DNA from: Candidatus Villigracilis adiacens
GTDB taxonomy: Bacteria; Chloroflexota; Anaerolineae; Anaerolineales; Villigracilaceae
Reading direction: 5' to 3'
DNA length: 64,000 nucleotides
Assembly: GCA_016703605.1 (NCBI GenBank)
Contig: JADJBU010000002.1
Location: 434,001-498,000 of the forward strand
Positions within the stretch are counted from its first letter, which is position 1. The number at the start of each line of letters is the position of its first letter. This document shows, in pieces, positions 40,308 through 48,375 of the stretch. The notes under the pieces were generated by a model that was given only the letters and a program-made list of their open reading frames with translations, made no database searches and was not told the origin of the DNA. A program made the position numbers and the translations under genes.

Positions 40308-41195
40308 ATGAACATCCGCTATCTTCTCCTTCGTCTCATCCGCCACTTCATGCCCGAGGGTCTTGCCCGTTTCCTCCTGAAACGGCGCTGGATCATCAAG
40401 CCGGGGCTGGAGTCCACCGACCCGTTTGCCGCGTCGCAGCGCTATGTGGAGACTCTCTCCGCAAAAGGCATGGACATTAAAGGCAGGCGCGTCCTCGTTT
40501 TTGGCTATGGCGGCCGTTTCGCCGTCGGCGTGGACCTGCTCAGGCGCGGCGCGGCGCATGTGGTCTTGTGCGACCATTTCGTCCTGTTGGATGAGGAACG
40601 CAACAGCGAACTACTGTCGGAGTATGGGAACTACCTGAAAGTGGAACAGGACCAGGTCCGGCCGCGAAGCGAATTCATCAGCCTGCTTCACGGCGATATC
40701 CGCGAGGAGTCGATCCAGAGGCAGGTCGCGCAGGTGGATATCATCCTGAGCACATCGGTCTTCGAACATCTCGACGACGTGCCGGGCATTACGAAGGCGC
40801 TGGCGAACCTGACCGCGCCGGGCGGCATCCATTTGCATTTTGTCGATCTGCGCGACCACTTCTTTAAATATCCGTTCGAGATGTTGAAATATTCCGAAAA
40901 GGTTTGGAGGAATTTCCTCAACCCCACCAGCAATTTGAACCGTTATCGTTTCGCCGATTACAAGCGCGTCTTCGAGGCAAATTTTGTGAAGGTCGAGTTT
41001 ACGGTGCTGGAACGGCTGGCGGAGGAATTCGACAAGGCGCAGGGCGGCATCCGCGCGGAGTTCAAGACCGGCAGGGACGATGTGGATGCGGTCACGCTCA
41101 TCCATGTGATTGCGAGCGAACCGTTTGGGGTGCAGCGCCTTCAGACCTTGCAGATGAAGATCGATAGACGTTCGGGCAGCAAAGAGAAACGTTAA
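40308..41195 (+). CDS. SAM-dependent methyltransferase (class I)
   Basis: A 295-aa protein with a Rossmann-type methyltransferase fold. Motif I is RVLVFGYGGRFAVGVDLLRRGA, then VVLCDHF; the post-motif region is VDIILSTSVFEHLDDVPGITKALANLTAPGGIHLHFVDLRDH. The N-terminus is hydrophobic and basic (MNIRYLLLRLIRHFMPEGLARFLLKRR). The start at 40308 is preferred over the one at 40290, which lies in repeat DNA. The gene ends TAATG with the next start overlapping by 1 nt. It probably methylates a sugar or lipid intermediate of the glycan. Confidence 0.83.
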   Translation: MNIRYLLLRLIRHFMPEGLARFLLKRRWIIKPGLESTDPFAASQRYVETLSAKGMDIKGRRVLVFGYGGRFAVGVDLLRRGAAHVVLCDHFVLLDEERNSELLSEYGNYLKVEQDQVRPRSEFISLLHGDIREESIQRQVAQVDIILSTSVFEHLDDVPGITKALANLTAPGGIHLHFVDLRDHFFKYPFEMLKYSEKVWRNFLNPTSNLNRYRFADYKRVFEANFVKVEFTVLERLAEEFDKAQGGIRAEFKTGRDDVDAVTLIHVIASEPFGVQRLQTLQMKIDRRSGSKEKR

Positions 41196-42838
41196 TGCAA
41201 AACAAAATCAACCTGTTCTTTTCTAGGCGCGAATTCCTTTTACCGTTGATCCTCTTCGCATTATTCCTTGCCGCCTCGCTGCCGGGAATTTCATGGGGCG
41301 CGCCCGCGCTCTGGAACCCCGACGAACTCGTCTGGCGCGCAGACATGGCGCTCAACGGCGCGATGCAGTTCGACGTAAATGAGCCGGACTACAACTACCC
41401 CTCCCTGCCCAAGTATGCGATGTACGCCATCGGCTCGGTCACCTACGGCTTGGGGCGGTCATCCTTTGCATTCATTGTAGCGGCGCGTTCCTTCTCGGCA
41501 TTCCTCGGCGCGGTTGCGGGCGTCCTCGTCTATCACCTGGCGCGTCGTATCGGCGCGCGCAAACGGATCGCCTTCCTTGCCGGTCTGCTCTATGTCTTCA
41601 GCGGCGCGGCTGCCGAAAACGGGCGGTTCGCGCACAACGACATGTACCTGCTCTTCTTCACGATCCTCGCAGCTTTCCTCGTCGTCCAATACCAAAAGAC
41701 ATCCGCAATTCGCTGGTTATACCTTTCCTTTTTTGCGGTCGGGCTGGCGGCGTCCTGTAAATATACCGGCGGCAGCCTCATCATCCTGCCGGTCGTCGTT
41801 TACCTGTCCGCAAATTGGAGAGACATCAAAACCAGGTGGCTTGCAATGGCGGGCAGTCTGGTGTTGGGCGGCATCGCTGCCTACCTCGGGTATGGGCTTG
41901 GGACCCCAATGGCATTCATCTCGCCGGTGAATTACTTCTCAGCCGTCTTCCCCGCGTTGCGAAACCTTACCAACTACGGCTTCAATTCCGGAACCCCGCT
42001 TGGGCTGTTCGGTCAGTGGTCCGTCCTCAAGGCAACGGTCGGGGTGTTTTGTTATTACCTGTTCCTGGCGGGCGCGCTGTGGTTCGCCGTCCGCTGGCTT
42101 CTCTGGGTATTCGGAAGAGCCGCATTCGCAGACGGGTTGGGGGCGGTCGTCGGCGCCTTCCTGCTTATCCTGCTGATCTTCGACCTGCCCTTCATGATCT
42201 CGATCAACTACATCGGGCGATACTTCATCCCCTTCATCCCCTTCATGTCAATCCTGAGCGCGTTGATGATCGAAGAGATTCTGCGCCTCGCCCCGGACCC
42301 GAAGCCGGCCGCCGTCCATCCGGTTTTGATCACGCTGTTGGTTCTTGGGTTTGGTTATTCCGCCCTGCGCATTGTGAGCATCTCCCTCCTGTTCCTGAAC
42401 GACGCCCGCATCCCCGCCACGGAATACATCGCCTCGATCCGCGGATATCAGACCAGCATCGAATACACGCTTTACCCCCCGCTGATCGAAAGACGACGGT
42501 TCGAGCGCGCGCACAACTACCCGATCTATTTCATCGAGTGGGAGGGGGATGAAGTGCCGACGGGCGGTCGCTTCGAATACAACCAGGCGGAAAAGGGACT
42601 GCTCGAACGCGACACGGATTACTTCGTGATCGACAGTTTCACCTACGAACGTTTCTACTCCGACTCCATCTGCGCCACCACACCCGGCGAATGCGATTTC
42701 TTCAAACGCCTCATCGCCGGAGATGTGGAATCGTACCGCTTGCTGAAGCAATTCACCTACCGCCTGCCGCCCTGGCTGCCGCATGTATCGCTGACAGCCG
42801 TCAACCCCGATATTTTGATCTTCGAGCGGGTCAGGTAA
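41195..42838 (+). CDS. GT-C glycosyltransferase (GT39/83-like)
   Basis: A 547-aa membrane glycosyltransferase of the PMT/ArnT type. The first extracytoplasmic loop carries the acidic motif LWNPDELVWRADMALNGAMQFDVNEPDYNYPSLPKYAMYAIG, then ARSFSAFLGAVAGVLVYHLARRIG and FAHNDMYLLFFTILAAFLVVQYQ. Nine or more helices are followed by a short C-terminal soluble domain. It should use a polyprenyl-phosphate sugar donor on the outer face. Translation is coupled to the methyltransferase gene (TAATG). Confidence 0.87.
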   Translation: MQNKINLFFSRREFLLPLILFALFLAASLPGISWGAPALWNPDELVWRADMALNGAMQFDVNEPDYNYPSLPKYAMYAIGSVTYGLGRSSFAFIVAARSFSAFLGAVAGVLVYHLARRIGARKRIAFLAGLLYVFSGAAAENGRFAHNDMYLLFFTILAAFLVVQYQKTSAIRWLYLSFFAVGLAASCKYTGGSLIILPVVVYLSANWRDIKTRWLAMAGSLVLGGIAAYLGYGLGTPMAFISPVNYFSAVFPALRNLTNYGFNSGTPLGLFGQWSVLKATVGVFCYYLFLAGALWFAVRWLLWVFGRAAFADGLGAVVGAFLLILLIFDLPFMISINYIGRYFIPFIPFMSILSALMIEEILRLAPDPKPAAVHPVLITLLVLGFGYSALRIVSISLLFLNDARIPATEYIASIRGYQTSIEYTLYPPLIERRRFERAHNYPIYFIEWEGDEVPTGGRFEYNQAEKGLLERDTDYFVIDSFTYERFYSDSICATTPGECDFFKRLIAGDVESYRLLKQFTYRLPPWLPHVSLTAVNPDILIFERVR

Positions 42839-42849
42839 CGGCACGTAAT

Positions 42850-42905
42850 CGGCGTTCGCAGAGCAAACCTCTTAAAAACTCCGTGATCTCTGTGTTCTCC
42901 GTGGC
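42850..42905. repeat. Intergenic repeat CTCCGTGATCTCTGTGTTCTCCGTGGC
   Basis: A word-like stretch (CTCCGTGATCTCTGTG, TTCTCCGTGGC) lies between convergent genes. It resembles other dispersed short repeats in the window; there is no terminator-like T run. Confidence 0.4.
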
Positions 42906-42958
42906 AAATTGAAAAACGCCCCGAAAGGACATACCCTGCTGGTATTGGAGAATGCCAG

Positions 42959-43702
42959 TTACGCCTTTTTCTCCAGCACAACCATCAAACGCGTGGCAAA
43001 CAATGCCGGGAGGAATTGCAGCGGCTTTTCGATCCATTTGATCAGGGGATATAAAACTGTCGGGTACAACTGCGGACCCGAATACCCGCCGGAAGCGGCA
43101 TATGCCAGCGCCGAAATTTGTTTCACCTCGATGATCTTCCACCCGCTCAACCGGTCTGCGAATCCCTTTTGGGTGAAGATGCGCGCCGCATTTCCCTGCG
43201 CCGCATAATAATCCGGGTCATCCCCATGCCAGCCCTCCGGCGCAGACCAGGCGATCTCCTCCTCCCATGCAATCGGCTCGACGTGAAAGACCCCATACAC
43301 AAGCCTGCCCAGCAGCCCCATCCCCGGCTCCATGATGATCACCCTTCCGCCTGGCGCGAGGACGCGTTGAAATTCCTCCAGCGCCGTGCCGGGATAACGC
43401 AGATGATGGAACACGTCCGTCATCAGCAGGTTTGAGAGCGAGCGATCGGCAAAACTCAGGCGGTAGGCGTTCTCGATCTGGTCGATCCACGGGTAGGGGA
43501 AAAGGTCGGTGCGGATGCAGCCCGGGATGATCTCATGGATGCTGCCCATGCCCGAGCCGAGTTCGACGGTCTTCCCCGGCGCGGCGCTGAGCTGCCCGCT
43601 CATGACGCGGTACAACTCCATGTAAACGGTATGCAGCAGCGGTTTACGCTTCCAGAGGTTGTGATTCTTTTCGATCAGTTCGTTGTGAAGTTCAATGCCC
43701 AT
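42959..43702 (-). CDS. SAM-dependent methyltransferase (class I)
   Basis: A 247-aa methyltransferase. Motif I is TVELGSGMGSIHEIIPG; the downstream segment is NLLMTDVFHHLRYPGTALEEFQRVLAPGGRVIIMEPGMG. The C-terminal part (WHGDDPDYYAAQGNAARIF) is specific to a glycan-locus subgroup. It starts 3 nt after the stop of the next methyltransferase gene upstream and is the last gene of the minus-strand glycan run. Confidence 0.88.
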   Translation of the reverse strand: MGIELHNELIEKNHNLWKRKPLLHTVYMELYRVMSGQLSAAPGKTVELGSGMGSIHEIIPGCIRTDLFPYPWIDQIENAYRLSFADRSLSNLLMTDVFHHLRYPGTALEEFQRVLAPGGRVIIMEPGMGLLGRLVYGVFHVEPIAWEEEIAWSAPEGWHGDDPDYYAAQGNAARIFTQKGFADRLSGWKIIEVKQISALAYAASGGYSGPQLYPTVLYPLIKWIEKPLQFLPALFATRLMVVLEKKA

Positions 43703-43705
43703 GGA

Positions 43706-44353
43706 TCATGCCGGTTTGGTGAAGTGACCGATCTCGTACACATTCCCAAAAAACGCGGGAATGGACTTCATCGCCTGGACGGAGTCCTTCCGCAGGGTTT
43801 TCTCCGCCGCGCGTTCCACATCCCGTTCGGTGGAAAAATGATGCTGGCGGATATCGTACCCCAACAGCCGGAACATGAAGACCATGAACGGGCGCTCCAC
43901 CGGCACGCCGTACACGACCTGCCCGCCCGGTTTGAGGACGCGCTGAATCTCGCGGAACGCCTGCGCCAATTCATCGGGCTTGAGATGTTCGAGGATGCTG
44001 ATAAGCAGGACGGTATCGAACTGATTATCGGCATACGGCATGGACAGGACGTTGCCGTTGCGCAGGTCGGTTTGAATATTGCGCGCCTTAAAGACCCCGC
44101 CGACGACGTTGACATCGCAGGTCAGGTCCAACCCGTGGATTTGTTTGTATTTTTCGTTCAGGTTGAGGAAGGTCAAGCCGCTGCCAAAGCCGACTTCGAG
44201 GATGCCGTCTCCGCCCTTGCATTGGGCAAGGCAGAGTTCCACCCGTCTTCGGTACATCGCGCCGAAGACGGGCAGGTAATAGAAAATGACGGAGTAGATC
44301 TTTTCGACGCCCTTGTATTCCTTGTAGGGCAGCAGGCGGAGTTTGGTTGTCAT
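43706..44353 (-). CDS. SAM-dependent methyltransferase (class I)
   Basis: A 215-aa methyltransferase. Motif I is GDGILEVGFGSGLTFLNL, acidic motif II is IHGLDLTCDV, and FDTVLLISILEHLKPDELAQAFREIQRVLKPGGQVVYGVP covers motifs IV-VI. It may act with the following methyltransferase on sugars or a lipid carrier in the glycan pathway. Confidence 0.88.
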   Translation of the reverse strand: MTTKLRLLPYKEYKGVEKIYSVIFYYLPVFGAMYRRRVELCLAQCKGGDGILEVGFGSGLTFLNLNEKYKQIHGLDLTCDVNVVGGVFKARNIQTDLRNGNVLSMPYADNQFDTVLLISILEHLKPDELAQAFREIQRVLKPGGQVVYGVPVERPFMVFMFRLLGYDIRQHHFSTERDVERAAEKTLRKDSVQAMKSIPAFFGNVYEIGHFTKPA

Positions 44354-44398
44354 GGGGTGTCCTTGTTACGGATTAGGCTCGGGGTGCGTCGGGCTGCA

Positions 44399-45835
44399 TC
44401 AAACGAACTTGATTCTTCTCGCCGCAAAGGAGACCATCCGCAGCAGGAGGACGCCGTGTTTCCAGCGCGAGATGTTGGTCGTGCCGTAGGTGCGTTCGCG
44501 GTAGCGGATGGGCAGGTCTACGATCTTGAGGTTGAGTTTCGCCGCGCCGAAGATCAGGTCGAAATCGCCGAAGGGATCGAAGTCGCCGAAGTAGGCGCGG
44601 TTGGCGGCGATCGCTTCGTAATCCTTCCGCCACATGACCTTGGTGCCGCAAAGCGTATCCTTGACGGATTGCCCCAGCAGCCACGAGAACGCCATGCTGA
44701 AGAACTTGTTGCCGATGAAGTTCAGGGTGCGCATCGCCTCTTTTTCCATCGGGTAGACCAGCCGCACGCCGTTGATGAATTCGCCCCTGCCGGAGGCGAT
44801 GGCTTCGTAGAAACGCGGCAGGTCTTCGGGGGGAACGGTCAGGTCGGCGTCGAGGATCATGAGGATGTCGCCGGAGGCTTTCTCGAAGCCGAGACGAATG
44901 GCGTCGGCTTTGCCAATGCCCGGTTGTCGGAAGAGCAGGTTCGAGGTCCGCGGGTGAAGCGGCATTTCCTTTTCGATGGTCTCGTAGGTTTTATCCCTGG
45001 AATGTCCCTCGACGAAGATCAGTTCCGTCTTCGACCCCATCAATGGCACGCGTTCGAAGATATTTTTGACGTTGCCTTCTTCATTGCGGGCGGCGACAAC
45101 CACCGAAACGCTCGGCGTATTTTCCACCGGTTTGGGTGCAGGGCGGGCGATCAGGAAATTGGAAAGGGCAAATTCGCGGAGGGGCCACAGGCGCGCAAGA
45201 TAGCGGTTCGCAAAACCGCCGAGGGGCAGGGGAAAAAGTATTTCATTCGAATTGCGGATGGTCTCGAAGCCCGCCAGGTTCAACAGATTGTTCACATCGG
45301 GGACGGTCAGCCAGTTTTGGGCGAGGATGGGTGTGGCGAGGTTGAGGCTTTGCGCAATGCTGAGCGGAATCTGCCAGAGGTGGCTGTAAAAATTCAGGAT
45401 CAACCGCGTGCGTGGAACGCAAAACCTCCTGACCTGTTCCAACGCGCGCTGCACATCCCACAGGTCGTTGATGGCGTCTGAAAAGATGATGATGTCGAAT
45501 TCGCCCTCGAGGCTCGAAAGGTCGTGCGCGTCGAGTTGATGGAACTCAAGATGCGGATGGCGCTTCTCCGCCCGCGTTACCGCCTCGGCGGAAAAATCCA
45601 CGCCAACGCCGCGGGATGGGTCGAGGCTGGCAAGCAGGTCGCCCAATCCGCAGCCGATCTCCAGGATGCGCTGTTTGGGGTTGACCAGAAATTTGAAGTA
45701 TTCCGTGACACGTTTGTGATACCAGCCGCCCATGCCCTTCCAGGTATCGCGTTTGACGGCATTCCCGTCCCATTGAGCCATGCGGACGCGCTGGTATTCA
45801 GCCCCGGCTTCGTCGAATATTGGTTTTGAATTCAT
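44399..45835 (-). CDS. Fusion of a SAM methyltransferase and a GT2 glycosyltransferase
   Basis: A 478-aa two-domain protein. Residues about 40-215 are a class I methyltransferase (ILEIGCGLGDLLASLDPSRGVGVDFS … FDIIIFSDAINDLWDVQRAL). Residues about 238-478 are a family 2 glycosyltransferase (VSVVVAARNEEGNVKNIF, IFVEGHSRDKTYE, GKADAIRLGFEKASGDILMILDADLTVPPEDL with the D-x-D-type pair, then CGTKVMWRKDYEAI and IVDLPIRYRERTYGTTNISRW). The GT part resembles dolichyl/polyprenyl-phosphate sugar synthases. It could make the lipid-linked donor used by the GT-C proteins nearby. The 18-nt gap to the 815-aa gene upstream suggests co-transcription. Confidence 0.9.
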   Translation of the reverse strand: MNSKPIFDEAGAEYQRVRMAQWDGNAVKRDTWKGMGGWYHKRVTEYFKFLVNPKQRILEIGCGLGDLLASLDPSRGVGVDFSAEAVTRAEKRHPHLEFHQLDAHDLSSLEGEFDIIIFSDAINDLWDVQRALEQVRRFCVPRTRLILNFYSHLWQIPLSIAQSLNLATPILAQNWLTVPDVNNLLNLAGFETIRNSNEILFPLPLGGFANRYLARLWPLREFALSNFLIARPAPKPVENTPSVSVVVAARNEEGNVKNIFERVPLMGSKTELIFVEGHSRDKTYETIEKEMPLHPRTSNLLFRQPGIGKADAIRLGFEKASGDILMILDADLTVPPEDLPRFYEAIASGRGEFINGVRLVYPMEKEAMRTLNFIGNKFFSMAFSWLLGQSVKDTLCGTKVMWRKDYEAIAANRAYFGDFDPFGDFDLIFGAAKLNLKIVDLPIRYRERTYGTTNISRWKHGVLLLRMVSFAARRIKFV

Positions 45836-45853
45836 AGCGGAAGTGATTTTACC

Positions 45854-48301
45854 TTATCCGCTTTTAACGCGGAGCTTGGGACGGACATAGAAGATGTATA
45901 GCAGAAGCCCCGCCAGCCCGGCGCCCAAACCGGCCCATTGATAACGCAGGCGGATGCGCGCCGGGTATTCGAGTTCATACGTCCTGCCATTCGTCTCCGG
46001 ATCGCTGTTATCAGAGGCGGAGAAAAACAGGAATTTTTCCTTCAGGATGTAACTGCCGCGCCCCAGTTCAATGATGAACGACTGGCTTTCATGCGGCTGA
46101 TAGAGCAGGGAGCCGTCTTCATAAAGATAGGTCGGGTAATCCCTGTACTTCGTATCGCTGATGCGGTCATCGCCCGTGTTGTACGCATACATGAACCCGT
46201 CGCGGCGCTGCACCTTTTCCGGTTCGACGACCCGGCGCTCCCACGCCAGGGGCAAAAGCCCCGTCATATGCAAAATCATCAAAGCCCCGCCCGCCATCAG
46301 AACGGCGGACAGGATTCCAACCGCCAGTTTGTCGGCGCGAAGATTCCAAATGCCGAGCAGCGATACAAACAGGATGCCGAAGACCAGCCAAACTCCCGCC
46401 GCGCGTACCATCCGAATGAAAGCCTGCGCCGAAGCCGGCAGGGAAACCGAATCCGCCGTCTGGTATCCGGTCTGGGGCGCGGTATAAAAACCGGGGAACT
46501 GCGGCTCTTCCACGCACCAGGTATAAACGCCCGGCTCGGGAATTCCCTTCGTAATCGCAAAACTACTCACAGCCAATGGCGGGCTGTCCGAATCATCCAG
46601 CGTCGCCACCGGGATGGTAATGGTCGTCCCCGCTTCCAGTTCAAGGATCATCCCCTTCTCCTCCGGCGTCAACTGCTGTTCAGGGTGGACGAGCTTGCCA
46701 TAAAACCGCAGCCGATCCATATCGGGGACGAATAAATTGTCCTTTTCAGACGCAAGCGTGACGCTCGATCCGCCTGCGATCACAAATACAAATTTTTGCC
46801 TGCCAGCCTCGCAATCAATGACCGGGCTGGGCTTGGGCGGCTGCCCCGTCAACTTTATCAAAACAGGCAGGATGAACGCCGAGACGAGGATGACCGCGCC
46901 CAACCCCAATGGGATGAAAAGCCCCGCTTCATTCCCCGCCGGAAACTGGTCCTTCGCCCCGGGCAGAAGCCTCCCCGGAAGCGCCAGCCCCATGGCGACG
47001 ATGCAGCCCGTCATGGGAATGGTCGCGGCGTAGGCGCGCATCTGGGTCGAATCTGCCGGGGGGACAAGCCCCACCGAAAGCAGGATGCCGATGAAGAAGG
47101 CAAGCGAGACGCTGAACTCCATTTTTTTACGATGCGCCAACGCCGAAAACAGACCTGCAAAGGTCAACGCCCACAGGATTTTATTGGCGACATCGTTACG
47201 GTCGTGCTTCATCAAAAGGAAACTGAACGCGCCCTTCGAGGCTACGAAATAATCGGCATATGCCCCGCCAACGCCCCGTATGAAGAGAGCCGGGTTTTCA
47301 CGAATCGACTGAAAGGCAAGTTCGTACACCTCCCCCGCGCTGGCTTCCGGGTGGTCCACCCCCGCCTGTTCCCAACCCTTGTTCCCAACGGCAATGCCAT
47401 ACAGGGTGTACGAGTAATTCGAGAACGCCGCCGACGGCGATGCGCTGACCAGCCGGATCAAAACCGAGTTCGCCGCCATGCCGACGATCACGACCAGTAT
47501 CCCAAAGATGAACGGACGCCAAAAACCCAGCGACTCCCGGAACGACCAGCCCATCCACAGAACAAGCATCGGCAGAATCAGGTATGCGCCCGCGCGGGCA
47601 TTGAGTCCGGTCGTCAGCAGGAAGATGCCGAAGAGGAGATGCTTCAAATTCTGTTCCGCCGCGCCGCGCAGCAGGAATACAAGCGAGAACGCGCCGAGAC
47701 AAAACCCCAGGTTTTCGGTCAGAAGCGTCCCGCCGAAACGCCTGAAGAACATGTACCCGAGGACGACAAAGATGGCGGATGCGGCTCCGCTGTTGAATGC
47801 GCGTCGGATCTCGCGCGCCGCAAAATAAACGGCAAGCCCGTTGAGGGCGGCGAACGCGGTCAGCGCCGCCTGCAAATTGCCGCCCAGCGCCTTCATGAGG
47901 GTCGCAAGAAATGCGGTGTAAATGGGGCGGAAGGATGCGCTGCCGGTAAAAGGAAACCCGTACCCCAAATTCTGCGCCTCCTGGAAATACCCGTTTGCGT
48001 CGCGCATCGGCAGCAGCCCGCCGAGGGTCGAGAAGAAATCCGTCATCTGCCATTTGTAGAGCAGGGGCATGAAGAATAGCGCAATCGTAAAGGTGAAGGC
48101 AAGTATGTTGCCTGCAAATCCGTTCAGGTTGAAGAGCAGGGCGAAGATGATAAGAAGAAAAAGCAGGCGGTCCAGCCCGAATTCGAAGAAGACCCGCGTG
48201 AATTCGACATTGGGCGGCGCGAGAAGGAGCGATGCAAGGAAAGCCAGCGCAAGCGCGGCGGCGCCCGCCAGTTGAAGGTATTTTCTCAGGGGAAACTGCA
48301 T
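45854..48301 (-). CDS. Large multi-pass membrane protein (GT-C-like)
   Basis: An 815-aa membrane protein: about 12 helices in residues 1-440, a mainly beta soluble region at about 470-600 (CEAGRQKFVFVIAGGSSVTLASEKDN), then three helices and a further soluble piece before the last helix (YQWAGLGAGLAGLLLYIFYVRPKLRV). The loop DANGYFQEAQNLGYGFPFTGSASFRPIYTAFLATLMKALGG after the first helices is like the acceptor loop of GT-C enzymes. I cannot name a family. The context suggests an extracytoplasmic glycosyltransferase. Confidence 0.7.
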   Translation of the reverse strand: MQFPLRKYLQLAGAAALALAFLASLLLAPPNVEFTRVFFEFGLDRLLFLLIIFALLFNLNGFAGNILAFTFTIALFFMPLLYKWQMTDFFSTLGGLLPMRDANGYFQEAQNLGYGFPFTGSASFRPIYTAFLATLMKALGGNLQAALTAFAALNGLAVYFAAREIRRAFNSGAASAIFVVLGYMFFRRFGGTLLTENLGFCLGAFSLVFLLRGAAEQNLKHLLFGIFLLTTGLNARAGAYLILPMLVLWMGWSFRESLGFWRPFIFGILVVIVGMAANSVLIRLVSASPSAAFSNYSYTLYGIAVGNKGWEQAGVDHPEASAGEVYELAFQSIRENPALFIRGVGGAYADYFVASKGAFSFLLMKHDRNDVANKILWALTFAGLFSALAHRKKMEFSVSLAFFIGILLSVGLVPPADSTQMRAYAATIPMTGCIVAMGLALPGRLLPGAKDQFPAGNEAGLFIPLGLGAVILVSAFILPVLIKLTGQPPKPSPVIDCEAGRQKFVFVIAGGSSVTLASEKDNLFVPDMDRLRFYGKLVHPEQQLTPEEKGMILELEAGTTITIPVATLDDSDSPPLAVSSFAITKGIPEPGVYTWCVEEPQFPGFYTAPQTGYQTADSVSLPASAQAFIRMVRAAGVWLVFGILFVSLLGIWNLRADKLAVGILSAVLMAGGALMILHMTGLLPLAWERRVVEPEKVQRRDGFMYAYNTGDDRISDTKYRDYPTYLYEDGSLLYQPHESQSFIIELGRGSYILKEKFLFFSASDNSDPETNGRTYELEYPARIRLRYQWAGLGAGLAGLLLYIFYVRPKLRVKSG

Positions 48302-48314
48302 GATGGATAATGCT

Positions 48315-48343
48315 CCGCCGCGTTTCAGGTGGAAACGCGGCGG
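48315..48343. terminator. GC-rich hairpin between two membrane-protein genes
   Basis: A perfect 12-bp stem (CCGCCGCGTTTC / GAAACGCGGCGG) with a short loop. No T run follows on either strand, so it may be a processing or stability hairpin between the 839-aa and 815-aa genes. Confidence 0.4.
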
Positions 48344-48375
48344 GTTGATTTTACTTGAAGCGGGTTGAAAACAAA

